A DNA stretch of 64,000 nt, from assembly GCA_028551475.1 (NCBI GenBank), contig CM052362.1, forward strand, positions 5,951,354 to 6,015,353, read 5' to 3'. The notes under the pieces were generated by a model that saw only the letters and a list, made by a program, of their open reading frames with translations, was not told where the DNA came from and ran no database searches. Position 1 is the stretch's first letter. Each line of letters opens with the position of its first letter. The position numbers were made by a program, and so were the translations under genes. Origin of the DNA: Casuarina equisetifolia. Taxonomy: Eukaryota > Streptophyta > Magnoliopsida > Fagales > Casuarinaceae. This document shows, piece after piece, positions 51,801-64,000 of the stretch.

Positions 51801-54800
51801 GAATCAGACCAGAAGTGGTGTCATGGCAAGTATCCAAATAAATGAGAGATTTAGAACATTCCACCTCCCAGAGGAGGCCACTCTTACAGTTAGTTCTCAA
51901 AATAACCTCAAGGAGGGCCTCCTGAGCAACTCTAACATAACCAACCTTGCGAAGATGCTCCACACTGTAAGTGCCACCAATATCCTCAGGGCCCCACACT
52001 GTATGGAGCAAAAGCCCAAGATCTTGCAGTCTAATCCTCCATTCATTGTCAACTGAGTTCGCCACAGTTGAATTTGATAGGTTTAAGGATGATGCAACTA
52101 AAAGACAAGCAGCATATTGCTTGGCCACACATCTTTTCTCTTTAGCACTTGAAGAATATGACTTTGAATCAAGAACTTCACCCCCAGCCCCCAAATTCTT
52201 TAAGTATGGTTCATAACTCACGCCAATGTCAACCAAGTTAAGAGCAAATGAAGATCTACATGATGCATTCAAATCCTCTTTTTTTTGCATGACATCATCA
52301 CCCGCATGTTCAATCTCAGAGGAGGGCAAACTGAAAAAGGAGGATATTGTTTCTAACCAATCTAAACGGCCACCAACTGCAACAAGTGTGCCACATCTGA
52401 CATTTACTGATGTAAAAGCATGAGAACTCTCTGGTTCCCACAGGTATATAATATCAGAACCAGCCAGTCTGGTGGACAATGCATTGGAACCTTCTCCATC
52501 ACCACGCTTCAGGGTAGAATCACTACATGAGATTAGAAGAAACTGTCGGTCAGGAACCCCATTGATAAAACCCCACAATTCACCTTCTCCATGGGCTACC
52601 CAAAAAAGATTGGCACCCCTAGTGCCGCCAATATTTGAGACTGACAGCAACGCAAACTTCTGAACTTTCAGTTTAATCCCATCCCAAAAACCAGGAAGCT
52701 CACTCTGCATTGAAACCCCTAGATTCTCTTTTGCATCTGGACTAATTAAAATTTCTACAGAATCGCATTCCACAAGAAGTGATGTTTGAGACACAGAAGG
52801 CCTTGCCCTAGAATTTGCAGCATCACAATCCATGCATGAGAATCCATTTATCACCTGGTCTAGAAGACTGTGTAAGCCTTTGTACTGAGAACTGTCAAGA
52901 CTAGTCCTAACAGGAGATAAATGAACATGCAAGAAGAATACAGAGCTCAGAATAATCTCTCGCTGCATTTGAGAATTAAAATCTTTTGTATTTTTCACAG
53001 AAGATGCAGAAGCAAACTCATTGCCCTTGTCCACAGAGTTATATCTACAAGTTGGTTCCTCTAAAGTGGCTAAGAACTTAGCCCTCTCTGATATCCAGGG
53101 ACCAGTCACATGACCCTCCTGCCAAAGAAAACTGATGCCAGAAAAACCACCTGTCTTACTTGTGATAGAGAAAACGTTGTGAGAAGAAAATTTCTGCCCT
53201 TGCATCTTACAGGAATTAATTCCAACCTCATCCCCACTTGCAGAAGAGACCAAATAAATTTCAAGATCACTAAAATTCAAATGTAAAGAATTTGTGGGCA
53301 TAAACGAATGATTTTTCTGTTGACATGCATCTGAAGTTGGATTGCTCTCTTTATTTGATCCCTTGTTCACAGCTAATGGTGATGAAAAATTAAGAACAAT
53401 GAACTCATCCAAGGAAGAGTAGCCTCTAATATCCTTGCCATTTTCAAAAGGAAAACACAGGATCACCCTTGCATTGGGCATTAATATATTACCACGCAAC
53501 CTTTCTGTTGAAGATAAAGCTGTAACTTGCAGAGCAGAATCTCTTCTAAAATCCCCATGAGATGATGCTTGCTTGCAACTGAACACCCCGGGAGGAGATT
53601 CATTCCTTGTGCTATTCATCTCAACATATTTTGTCACTTCCATTGACAGATTCCAAATTGTGTTTATCAGAGGGAAGTTCACCCACAGAAGAAAAGATGG
53701 CAATTCCAATGAAAATAATGTTGGCCTTGAAAAACTACCATCTGATGAACTTGAACTCACAGAAGATTGGCAAAGAGTGGAGCCCGAAGTTTTAAGCAAT
53801 GTAACTTTGACAACACTATCCTTACTTCCAAGGAAAACTCCAGCAACTAAACCATTTGGTTCATCTGAAGAAGCATCTTCAGCAGGAAATGCAAATGGCG
53901 GGAGAGTAGCTTGAACTTCAGCTTGCAGTTGGTGAATCAAATTAACTTGAGTGTTATCATCATCATTGCACCCCTTCCACCCAAAGTTCATGGCATTTTT
54001 ATCACTAGTAAAGTAATCTGCAACTTCAATACACTTCACATTTCCTTCATACTTCATTTCTTGAGGACATACCTGTACACCTTATCAAATTTTTTAAGTG
54101 AGTCCAGAGGGATATCACGCCAAACAACTGGAGTAAAGCACAAGTAAAACAAAAAATAGATGTAGACCTCTTCGAGCCTGCTTATTACCTGCAAAAGAAG
54201 AAGAATGTCTCGGCATTCTACAGCCAGAAAATGGACATTAACCTGATCAACCTCAGGACTGTACAAATGCTTCTGGTCTTCATCGTGGAAGGAAAGTATC
54301 ACAGAAATTTCAGTGAAAGCTGCTTTCACACTAGTTTGGACATGCTTTTGTTCTGTGATCACTCATCAAAGAGGAAATAAAAATCAAAGTTATACTTATA
54401 AACGTTTACAACCATAAGGTCTGAAAACTCAATTGCAATGAAAAAATAGGTATCTGAAAAAAAAGTATTTGAACAGGAACCTATAAGGAACCATCGTCCC
54501 CAAAACTTTAACTAATAAGAAATGCTCAAATAATGAATGGCAATGACACACTAGTAAACTACCCCACCCCAACGCAACCCCTTTCATTTGCTGCCCAGAA
54601 ACTGCAAGTTGAACCACAAGATGAAATGAAAATAGCAGTTGCCAAGATCTGAACATGTGAATGTTCAGACAAGTACCTATTTCTCTTGTGTCTTTGTTCA
54701 AGTTTCTCCTTTAGGCTAAATAAAAATCTGAATGGATGGATCCTGATCCTAAAATGTACAATCTCACACAAGTTGAATTGCCTCTGGCCTTACAAAGGTG

Positions 54801-57800
54801 TCAACAGGCACAAAATACCACTTCAAAGCAGTCAAGGGTAGAAAATGAATCCAATATTAGAGGCCAAAATGCAACATATGTTATATTCAAGTAAAAAAAA
54901 AAGCAATCTAAGAGCTAATATTAGGCCACTCTAGACATTACATGAGAACCAACATTAACAAAACAGATTTTATTTTATTTTCATGGAAAAGATTAGTGCC
55001 TCATGTAAAAACTAATTTGGAGCATCTAATATTGAAATTATAAGATGAGGGAGAAGTGCACATACCAGATGGAATATGCAAAGTTCCAGAAGCAAGGCTA
55101 GATGCAGCAGTAATTGCACTGAAAACAGAACAAGTCAAGTTCCACATGCCACTGCTCCCTAAAGCTGATTGGGAACTTCTCATTCCATCAAAGCATTCAA
55201 AAAATTCATCCACACTGCATAGAGGCAACAGAACGAAATACTAAAGGCATTAGCATTAGTATTTGTAACAACGGCATTTGAGTACCAATCGATGAAAGAA
55301 CTAGGACATATAAGCATGAAAAAAATTGGAAAGTCTGCAACATGGGTAGCGATTCACATGCACCCAATACTTGACATTACTAAAAAATGAGTGCGTGTGA
55401 ACATTTAGGTACAGAGAAAGACTGAGTAATGGCAAACATATTATGCTTTTAATAAGTACTAAAACTACAATGATTAGGTTGAAAGTATTGCATGAAATGC
55501 GTGAAAGAAACTCTAATGTTTTGGAAAAGACCATCATAAAGCTTTAAATGCAATCCCAAACACAGTTGCTTTTCCTTTTGTTACTTTCTCTTTCCTTTTT
55601 CTTTTTTTCTTTTTTTTTTAATTGGAGTCAGAGGAAGCAATTTGGTTCAACCAAATATCATGTGCAAGAAGTAGAACAGTAATCAAAGTCAAAATCTCTG
55701 TTGAGGATGTCAAAAGTAACATCACTCTAGTATAGCTTTAATAAAAGCCTCGATATCACAAGATCACTGACCTTGCCCCAAAATCAGGATCTCCAACAAT
55801 ACCATCTTTCTGGTTGTTAACCCAATCTGATATTAAATATGGACCAGGTAGTAGAGTTTCTGACTTCGGCAGGCCTGATGTAGAGATGTTCATAGAAAAA
55901 CCATCACAACTTGGTATCACCTTGTTGGCAACATTTGCAGTAGAAATTGGTGTTGATGAGAAGCAGTAGGATGCTGCATTAACATTAGAAGAATCCACTG
56001 GCTTGCAATGTATATGACTCCCACCATCCTTGTCCAGGTTCTTCAGAGTTTCCCATGTGAGCAAGAGCCACTTTATTGTGCAGGGCTTAAGCCTAAGTTC
56101 CACAGGATCAATATGAACATCTGCATCTACTTTGCGAATGTCTAAGGACCCATTCTTCCAAGGTATACTTAGTTTTAAACTTCCAGAAAATCCACTTCTT
56201 TTCCCAGTAATAACTGGAGTGGCAATATTCATCGGACAGTGCCCTGGAAGGTACTCACCAACATTAGTTGTAAGGCTTGATTTGTTGTTGTCATCATCAA
56301 TTCGTAAAACCTCAACTGTGACTTCTTGAAACTTTACAAAGTTTGTCAACTGACTAATTCCAAGAAAGCTATCAACTCTTTGCTCAGTATTACAATTGCC
56401 ATCTTCAGAAACACAAGTCCCACACTCTGTTTCTAAAATTCGAAGCACCAAGGTTGTGTGATTCCCTGTTTTTTCATCCTTCTCCAAATATGGATCAAAT
56501 GCAACAAGTAACTTTTTAATCTTAACTTGGAAACTTGTAAGCAGCCACTTCACCATCTCAGCAATTGCCTTAACACCTTCATGAACATCTGCGTAATTAG
56601 ATTTTGCAGCATCAGTCACAAAATCATGCTCATGCTTTCCCAAGTCTGAACCTGAACCATCATTACTGTCCTGAGCTGAACTACAAGTTTGACCCCAGCT
56701 TGTGAATTACTCGTTGAACAAGGAGCAAGCACAAGTTCAAGTTCATCTACCTCAACCAGGCAACCCCCACTCTTCCAGGGCATTTGAACTAGTAAAGAAC
56801 CAATAGATCCTTCTTTTATGAGAACTGATGCTGCTGCACCAAGCTGTAGACAAAGAGGGGGAGGGACATGCTCAGAAGGAAACAATATATTAATCAGAAA
56901 ATCTGTTTTAAGAGTCGATAGTGAAAGCTATGAACAAAAATGGCCTTAGCAATCTTCTATATCTTAAACTATTACAACGCTTAGTTTCTATAGTCACAGT
57001 TGTACATGGTGATTTATCCTTCTTTCATGCCACTGATGCTGCTGCACCAAGCTCTAGAGAAAAAGGGGGAGAGGAGGAACATGCACACGACCAAGCAATA
57101 TATTAATCAGAAAAAAACTACTAACAGAAATGGCCTTAGCAACCTTCTAGACCGTAAACTATCAGAACGCTTAGTTTCTCAAGTCAAATTCAAACTTTTC
57201 ATTACAAAATGAGCAGATTTATTTTCTTTTCCAAATTCTTTCATTTCCGCTCCACCAAGAATTTGACAACACCAAATGATTGTCCACCTAACCCAAGTGC
57301 AACATGCAGAAACTTTTTAAGCAACCAGTTCTAATTTAAGCATTAGATGCCTCCTTAAGTAATCACGATGACTAAATTCACATTCCCTAAGTTCTTCGTT
57401 CACGAAAAAGCTACCAAAATAAAATCCTCAAAATTCTAACAATGCAGATAGAATGATGTTGCAGAGAAATTCTCCGAAACCCAAGCCTTTGCTGTAACAG
57501 ATACGTAAACACACACTAAACCCTCCAAACTAGCACACAAATTTACAGCTCAAACAAAGCTACAACCCGAAAGTCAATAAAAACCATGAATTCAACACAG
57601 TAAAACGAAAGCTAAGCCCTAATATTAAGCCAATCTCAAAGGAAACAAAGACTCTCATTCAGCTGCGCCTGGACGTATAATTAGTTTAAATAACAAAACT
57701 TTCTCATTCTTCCTATAGACAAGGAAAAAAAAAAGTATATTTCACGTCCATGCTAGCAATTATTAAAAAAGAAGAAGAAGAAGAAGAAGACCCCCCGCAC

Positions 57801-58004
57801 CTTCTTATTGATATAATCAACATTAAGCGCAAGATCGTTGAGCTGAATCGTGCCCTCGCGGAGCTGCACATCAAGTTGGTCGAGATCGATATCCCCCAGT
57901 ATGAAATGCCCCAATTTCTTCTTCAAAACGAACTGGCACACCCGCTTAAGAGCCCATCTCGAGAACATCGCCTCGGCGGACTTCGCAAAATTCCACGAGA
58001 ACAT
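45839..58004 (-). CDS. ATG2: Autophagy-related protein 2, with a one-base frame break in exon 2
   Basis: Large lipid-transfer protein that, with ATG18/WIPI and ATG9, supplies lipid from the ER to the growing phagophore. Thirteen exons on the minus strand: 58004-57801, 56843-55772, 55214-55066, 54352-54189, 54072-50848, 50730-50618, 50185-49999, 49553-49440, 49262-49155, 49050-48918, 47402-47200, 46211-46015, 45911-45839; all GT-AG. The N-terminus ([16 protein letters not shown]...[18 protein letters not shown]...LALNVDYIN) is the chorein-type entry of the lipid channel. [57 protein letters not shown] and the final [16 protein letters not shown] are typical plant ATG2 blocks. Exon 2 changes frame near codon 118: ...STSNSQAG is in one frame and [19 protein letters not shown] in another. 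One base missing at or beside the GGGG run (56693-56696) accounts for it. With that base the coding sequence is 1980 codons plus stop. As written, translation stops at 56616 after about 143 residues. The intron interpretation fails because the overlap is far too short. Confidence 0.93.
56806..57179. repeat. Imperfect tandem duplication covering the ATG2 intron 1/exon 2 boundary
   Basis: About 56806-56989 and 57015-57179 are direct copies with a period near 200 bases. Both hold CTGATGCTGCTGCACCAAGCT, then a G-rich AAAGGGGGAG-type stretch, CAATATATTAATCAGAAAA, and TGGCCTTAGCAA.CTTCTA......TAAACTAT...AACGCTTAGTTTCT. The copy nearer exon 2 contains the real acceptor and the first codons of exon 2. 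The distal copy contains a decayed version of the same exon start inside intron 1. Confidence 0.8.
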
Positions 58005-58870
58005 CTTCGTTGCAGCACAACGAGGGATTGTCCAAGCAGGGATACCGCGGGAATCACGGTTTTAAGAATTGCCGAAAAGGTCCCTTCGTCGTCGCCGTCG
58101 TCGCCGTTGTCGTTGCTCGCGGCGGAAGGCCAAAACCCATCGAGCAAAAGAGAGAAGCAAAGGAAGAGAGATGATTTGGCTTGCGTGGGAGACGGAATTG
58201 GATTAAATTTGGGTCCAAGAACATTCCGTGCGAGTTTGTTCCGGGAACTCTTCCTCTTTTTTCTATACCGTAACAAAAAATAAAATATACATATCTGTAT
58301 ATATAAATAAATAAATAAAAAGACAGAGACGAAAGTATTAAACATTTTAAAATATTTAATCCTTGTGTTTTCTGTAATTTGATGGACGGTGATCTTAGTT
58401 CGAAGCACCTCCAAAAAACGTGCAAAAAGCAAATAAGTACCTGGGGCCCAATGCTCTAAACAATATGAAGAGATAGATATTTTTACTATCTGCCCGCTTT
58501 TACTGTGATTGTTGCGGAAGCCTTTGTCCTGCCTATTCCACATCAATATCATATCATGCATATCGCTTGAAAAATGCATTTCAATATATTTCTTTGCTTC
58601 AAATGTTTTTTTAAAAAATCTGTCAATATGACTTAATCTAAAAGTAAATGATTTATGATACGAACTAAATTTCAACAAATTAAAATTTTCTAATTCCTGA
58701 ACAGTGGGTCTCCAACTGTAGAGAATTGTACGGTGCCTGAATCTCATTTTCGTGGCGTCACGGACAAACGCTGCCGTTCGGAGTTGGGCAAATCCCAAAA
58801 ACGACGATGGGCGGCTCCGTTTGAGTCTTTCTTCGAGGATGCCAAAATGAAGATCTTCCGTGAGACCCAT
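57923..58870 (-). CDS. Unassigned 315-codon open frame overlapping the ATG2 5' end
   Basis: A minus-strand frame from ATG 58870 to a stop at 57923. It overlaps the first ATG2 exon in another frame and covers what should be the ATG2 leader. Its middle is Phe/Tyr/Lys-rich with one hydrophobic patch ([19 protein letters not shown]). No family was recognised and no intron is needed. A second unassigned frame (59287-58880, 135 codons) lies directly upstream on the same strand. The length is unusual for chance in this base composition, but overlap with ATG2 and lack of a known domain make a real protein doubtful. Confidence 0.15.
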   Translation of the reverse strand: MGLTEDLHFGILEERLKRSRPSSFLGFAQLRTAAFVRDATKMRFRHRTILYSWRPTVQELENFNLLKFSSYHKSFTFRLSHIDRFFKKTFEAKKYIEMHFSSDMHDMILMWNRQDKGFRNNHSKSGQIVKISISSYCLEHWAPGTYLLFARFLEVLRTKITVHQITENTRIKYFKMFNTFVSVFLFIYLYIQICIFYFLLRYRKKRKSSRNKLARNVLGPKFNPIPSPTQAKSSLFLCFSLLLDGFWPSAASNDNGDDGDDEGTFSAILKTVIPAVSLLGQSLVVLQRRCSRGILRSPPRRCSRDGLLSGCASSF

Positions 58871-61115
58871 GAAAAGATATCAACATCCGGCGGTGACTAG
58901 ATATCCTGTCATGATAGTGACTAAAAGCACAAATAGGAGCTGGAATGCATGCACCGTTTGTCGTCTTCCCTTTGCTTGCAAGTGGAAGCTACAAGTGGGA
59001 ACATTATACAGGTGGTAAAGACTAACCTCGTAGTTTGTATCTAAAATTCGTCTTTTACTCCGCCAATGGGGCTCCTTGCAATACACGCCGACAATAATTG
59101 AGCGGACCAACATTTCCCAATCTCCCGCTGTCCGCGGGGGTTTGTCTTTTCCCGTGGACATCATCTCTATACTATTCGGTGACGTTTCCGCTTGCCTTTT
59201 TTGGAGTTCAATTTGGCAGCAGCTCATTGGCAAAGTAATTGGCCTAGTTGACAAGTGTTCGATATAATTAAGAGTCTGAATTAACAATTAAATATGCAAG
59301 TTTGGATGTATGCGTAAAAAAAAATAAAATAAAAATTTGCATAACTTTTTAACATAAGTTTCTAAGTTACCAAAATCTTACTTTGTATCAAATTTGAAAA
59401 AAAATAATTAAATGATTGGATGAACCATAAATACTAAATTTAGAAACTTATGAATTACATTTGAAGGTGGTTGTTGAGGAAAGATACCCAAGGATTTATT
59501 AAAAATATAAGATATTTATATTAGAAGATTATTTCATTTTTTTGAAACTTGTATGTAAAAAAAATAAAAAATAACTTATCTTTACGTAGCAAGTATAATA
59601 TATTAGTACATTTTGACAATATAGAAGATGCATTAGATTTCAATGTACCTGGTCGAGCATTAAGAAACATTATTTTTTTAAACTATGACATTGTATTAGA
59701 AAGTTTATTTGTATTAAAAATTAATCATATGGTGATATTTTTCTTCATATATGTGTTATGAACCCAACCACTATTTGACATCTTTGATGGATGCCAAATA
59801 CTAGGACTTTTAAGACTTTTTCTCTTTATATTTTCTCATATTGCACATATTGGGATTTGAATTCAAGATGTAAAATTAAACTCTAATACTAATTGTTATG
59901 AACTCAATTATTAAACCAAAAAGAGAATTCTTTGTTGGAGAGGCAGAGCCAATAACTCTTAACATAATAACAATATAAAAATTTATAAGCAATATAGAAT
60001 TTTTGTCACATTATTATGGACAATTTTTACGTATACAAATAATATAAAACTAATATATTGATAAAACAATAGAATAATAACTTTCATTAAGCTCTTTTCT
60101 CTTGGTTGGGAAATTATGGGAACATATTGGGTGCCACACCTTAATTTGATTTTATATATCGTACCAAAAAAGTAATTCTATTATCTTAAACAAGTCATAA
60201 GAAAAATGGATATTCTTTTATAAGGTATTGTTGTTAAATTAAGATTCTCTTATTAGGAAATTGTCAAACTAAAAACATTAATAATGTAAACATTCGGAGG
60301 TATAAAGAGAGGATTAAACTAAGGTATTAATAACATGTGGGACAATCATTGGCTTTAAAAATATCTTGCGTTCTCAAATTTTATATCTTAAAATTGTATT
60401 GGTCGTGCTTGAATCAAAGGACAAACAAAAATCATCGTAGGTTCTGAAACATTGACGCAAAAATGGTTAATATAAAGCCACCCATTCTAACCAAAAGCTG
60501 AGGGAGGATACGAGGCTAATTTCCTTATCTTTTTGTAAGGGATTGAAAAAGTTGCCTGCCGCAACGTCAAAATAAACCAAGAATGAAAGACACTACCTGT
60601 TTGTCCCGCATGTGCCGGTGGAATTTAAAAAGAAAATAAAAGGACAAAAGAGACATATTGTTGCTCCCTTACATGATTTTCTTCGCACTTTTCCGGGCAT
60701 TTCAAAGATAATTAATCTTTCTATTTTATTTGATCCTTATCAACTGTTAGAATCTTTTTTTATTTTTGATAATAAATCTTGAATTTATCTAGGATAGTAT
60801 TCAAGATCTCCTGGAAAACTCTTAGTAACTCGTCAAACAAAAGCTAGGAGAAAAAATTGCACAGAAGAGATTAAAAAAAAAAAAGTTGTGGGTTATTATG
60901 AGTTATTAAAAAAAAAATCCAGCCAAAAGCCACTCGTTTATCAATTGATAAAATTTTATTGGTACGGATTGATCTCATCTTGCGAAATTTACGTTTCAGG
61001 GTAATGTTTGGTCGTGCAACCTATTACTTCGTCGGAGGCGATGACGTCGTTTTGCAGAGGACGAATAATAACTTCTGGACTCCGGGGTCGGCCATCATTC
61101 TTGGTTTAAATAGCT
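58871..61115. other. Spacer between ATG2 and the dehydrogenase gene
   Basis: 58880-59270 is GC-balanced and carries an unassigned 135-codon minus-strand frame. From about 59280 to 60960 the sequence is AT-rich with no recognised gene. 60960-61115 is GC-richer and includes TGACGTCG at 61042-61049, an ACGT-type element, and TTTAAATAG at about 61106-61113, a possible TATA-like box about 145 bases before the dehydrogenase ATG. Confidence 0.45.
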
Positions 61116-61129
61116 GAATTCGGCACGAG
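61116..61129 (+). other. 14-base match to a common cDNA-library EcoRI adaptor
   Basis: The string GAATTCGGCACGAG is, from memory, the EcoRI-site adaptor used in widely sold lambda cDNA libraries. It lies about 125 bases upstream of the dehydrogenase ATG, within its probable promoter or leader. It may be coincidence, but a 14-base match is not expected by chance in 64 kb. Confidence 0.4.
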
Positions 61130-61254
61130 CAATCAGGAATTCAAATTATCGTTGCAAATGGTCAACCACTGACCAATTTACTCCCTCTCTTCCTCTGTTT
61201 CTCTCTGCTCCTCATTTTTGATTGTTACTGCGATAATCAAACTTCGCGAGAAAG

Positions 61255-63609
61255 ATGGAGCTCAAGCCTGGTCTAACAGCTCTGGTCACCGGTGGAGCCT
61301 CTGGAATTGGTAAAACCAAAAACTCCTTTGCAGTATGAATTCTTTCCTCTTCTACGGCAGCGAGACTATAGGTAGCCGAGTCAAGCTCGGAAATGAACCG
61401 GATGTGATGGCTATGAATACTGCGACAGTATATCTGTTTTTTTTTATTTTATTGATACTGCTCTTGATGGTTGCGTTGGCTGTGTAGAATTGGATGTGTT
61501 ATGTCTGTGAATTGGTTTTTGTGGATCAAAGGTCTGAGGAATTTATGTTCTTCTCTAATTCTATAGCAACCGAACTGCAGCTATTAAATTGGAACTTATG
61601 TTGCGATTCCTAGGAATCAGGTTCTTCCTATCATACACAACCTGGAGATTCTATTCATATTTTCACGTTTAGGGAGTGCTATCAGCGCTCATTTGAATCT
61701 CTTTCTAAAACTGTTTCTTGTCAAGATTCTACGAAATGCCATACCTCCCATTCTAAATGATGATAACTGGCTTTTTACAGTAAGCAGAAACTACCGTATC
61801 CATAAAAATTTCTGATACATGAAACTTGCGGGGTATTATGTAATTTGTGAATCTCGTATGTGTACCATTGATATAGCATGTCGTATAATGTGGTCACCTG
61901 GTGGCTGTTGATGTAGGTAAAGCGCTTAGCCTGGCTCTTGGAGCGAAGGGAATATTTGTGACAGTTGTTGATTGCTCTGAAGAGAATGGAAGGGAAGTGG
62001 CATCCCTCGTTGAAAAGGAAAGCGCAAAGTTCCACTCCAACTTAGAATTTCCATCTGCTATCTTCGTAAAATGTGATGTCAGCAACACGAGTAAGTGAAC
62101 TAATCTTTGTTTCTGAAATACTGTCTCAATTTAGCCTCTCTCTCTACTACCTCTTCAAGTCTACACACAAACACAATAAAAAAACACGCCTACATATACC
62201 ACCTTAAACTCTAGGTCAGTTGCATTATCCCGCACTGTTTACATGTTTTTCAAATTTCCGTTATTCTCAATCTTAAATGTTCATGTGCTCGTAACATTTG
62301 TGACAAATTGTCCTGATTTTTTCCCACAAAAAAAAAAAGAAAAAGAACTCTGGTCTTTTGATAAATATGTAGTGACTAATTTGTAGATATCACAGAAATC
62401 TATAAAATTTTGACTGTGGGAGAGCACAGCAACTAATCACATGGTTTGGGGGGTTTGATTGCTCACTCAGGAGGGTTGTTGAAATTCAGAAGTTGCAAAT
62501 CCTTTACGAATTTTGAGTTTTACTCTTTTATTTTTCTCTGCCTTTTTAACCTATTTACTGTGTAGGTAACTTTATTTTTTCAACATGTATACTGTGTGGT
62601 GCTTTTCAAATAATAAATTTAATTGTGATGACAAGCAGGAGATATCGCTGCTGCTTTTGAGAAGCATTTAGCTACTTATCAAGGACTGGACATCTGTATC
62701 AACAACGCTGGAATTGGCTCATCTATACCATTCCATAAGGACCAAACTGATGGAAGTCGATCATGGAGGCATGCTATTAATGTGAATCTGATTGCAGTTA
62801 TTAGTTGTACTCAGCTTGCGGTATGCTTAATGCTCAATTGAGTGGTCCTTGCATAATCACCAAATATGATGCTTGTTCTGCATGCTGCTTAAATTCTTCG
62901 GCGCATGTAGTGTGTTCATGTTGAGACGCCTAGAAACTTTGAGATGTGAAGTTGTAGCATTTATTTTCTAGACAAAGTTCCTGAAACCTTTTAGTAGTGT
63001 TTCTTGAATTCACTACTGTTACTTGTTATCATTGTTGCTAGGCCTTAACACCAGTGAAACTTCTTTCTACCAGCCCATCAATGGTTCATCAAGCGATTTT
63101 CTGAAAAGAGTGACTGCCTGTAAAGGAGATATATAATAAAAGTTCTTTTATAAGTATTATTCGCTCTTATGGTTTAAGAAAGGAAAATAATTGATAAATA
63201 GGGGATACTAGGCTTCCACGAAGAAAGGGTCTCCATTCATGTTTATCCTTTACCAATTCATTGATGAAAATATGGTAAATATGAGTACTCATTGACAGTG
63301 ACAAAAACAGATCAAAACCATGGAAGCAATGCGGAGGCCTGGTGTAATTATAAATATGGGATCTGCTTCAGGTCTTTATCCAATGTATAATGACCCTATA
63401 TACTCTGGCTCAAAAGGTTTGTTCTTAGTTCTTTCCATGTTGGTGTTAACATAGAATCCTTAAATGTGTTTTACTATGTAATTAGTGCACCTCTTACATC
63501 TTTTTTAATATCCAGTGGTTATGCTTTTGCAGGTGGAGTTGTTATGTTTACTAGGTCACTTGTACCCTACAAACGTAAAGGAATTCGCATCAATGTACTC
63601 TGCCCCGAG
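61255..63609 (+). CDS. Short-chain dehydrogenase/reductase, partial (C-terminus beyond the window)
   Basis: NAD(P)-dependent oxidoreductase of the classical SDR family. Five exons are visible: 61255-61309, 61917-62090, 62639-62820, 63311-63416, 63533-63609, covering about 198 residues; the last donor is GTAAGA, and 63610-64000 reads as intron. The cofactor motif TGGASGIG is at residues 12-19, an acidic residue after the second strand (VTVVDCS) suggests NAD(H) preference, NNAG is at 98-101, and the catalytic Ser155, Tyr168 and Lys172 (YSGSK) are all present with the expected 13-residue Ser-Tyr spacing. Segment IRINVLCPE matches the usual (N)-x-(V/I)-x-PG region, with Glu in place of Gly at the exon end. 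The closest group by eye is the 15-hydroxyprostaglandin-dehydrogenase-like SDRs; the plant substrate is unknown. Divergent from ATG2. Confidence 0.92.
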
Positions 63610-64000
63610 GTAAGATTCTGGTTGTTCTCTGTTAAAAGTTACTCTTAATTTCTTGAAACTTTCAGTCTGCAATGATATGATTAGTACCTTGCAGATGATG
63701 ATGATGATTAAACATAGTTGACCTCTAAATGAATAGGCATGTTATACACAATTTTATTCTGAAATTTTTTGAGTAACTTGTCATCCTAAATTTACACCCC
63801 CCATGCAATGGCCATGGAGGTCTTTAGACCCACACCCTAAAACTCAGCTAAATTGTTGGCCTGATTGTCATTGTCCCCAACAACTTCTAAGACCAGCTTG
63901 TCTTCCTCATCATCCAACATATGCCCTCCAGATTTATGTTCTTTTCTCTTCAATGATCAGGTTCTGAATGTTCTCTGCTGTAAGGGGTGGGTGTCCATTG

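Noticed and set aside
56616..56700. A very short intron as the explanation of the ATG2 frame change
   Set aside because: The two frames can only switch within a span of a few tens of bases, and the available GT and AG pairs would give an intron far below the plant minimum.

Overview
This is a nuclear window from a flowering plant, most likely a dicot or other non-grass. Coding exons are short and GC-balanced, introns and spacers are AT-rich, splice sites are GT-AG with one GC-AG exception, and every recognisable protein has a clear plant homologue. No transposon or viral protein, rRNA or CRISPR array was found, and no tRNA was seen by eye. All gene models were assembled by hand from splice sites and reading-frame continuity. 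No alignments or searches were run.

Layout. A class I TCP transcription factor resembling TCP8 (266-1931, +) opens the window, but its assembled frame is broken. After about 5.3 kb of spacer comes an 11-exon EI24-family membrane protein (14729-7232, -). Next are a two-exon CMC4-like twin-cysteine mitochondrial protein (15676-18986, +), a nine-exon NIPA-type magnesium transporter (25931-20021, -), a relic of an ATP phosphoribosyltransferase gene (about 27313-27487) and two intact tandem copies of that gene (28017-32736 and 36380-40351, both +, 11 exons each, 387 codons each). These are followed by a two-exon gene of unknown function (42926-43810, +), a 13-exon ATG2 autophagy gene (58004-45839, -) with a one-base frame break in exon 2, and the first five exons of a short-chain dehydrogenase/reductase (61255-63609, +), which runs off the window.

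How the genes relate. The two HISN1 copies start histidine biosynthesis, and the duplication unit includes about 290 bp upstream of the ATG, with a shared TGACGTGGC core. EI24 (EPG-4 in nematodes) and ATG2 both act in ER-linked autophagosome formation in animals and lie about 31 kb apart here, probably by chance. The other genes have no obvious pathway link.

The main observations are two single-base frame breaks in otherwise well-conserved genes (TCP8-like and ATG2), the third, relic HISN1 copy, an imperfect duplication of the 5' end of ATG2 exon 2 inside intron 1, a probable GC-AG intron in the NIPA gene, and a 14-base string identical, as I remember it, to a common cDNA-library adaptor upstream of the dehydrogenase. 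I did not find a clearly new multi-gene system.
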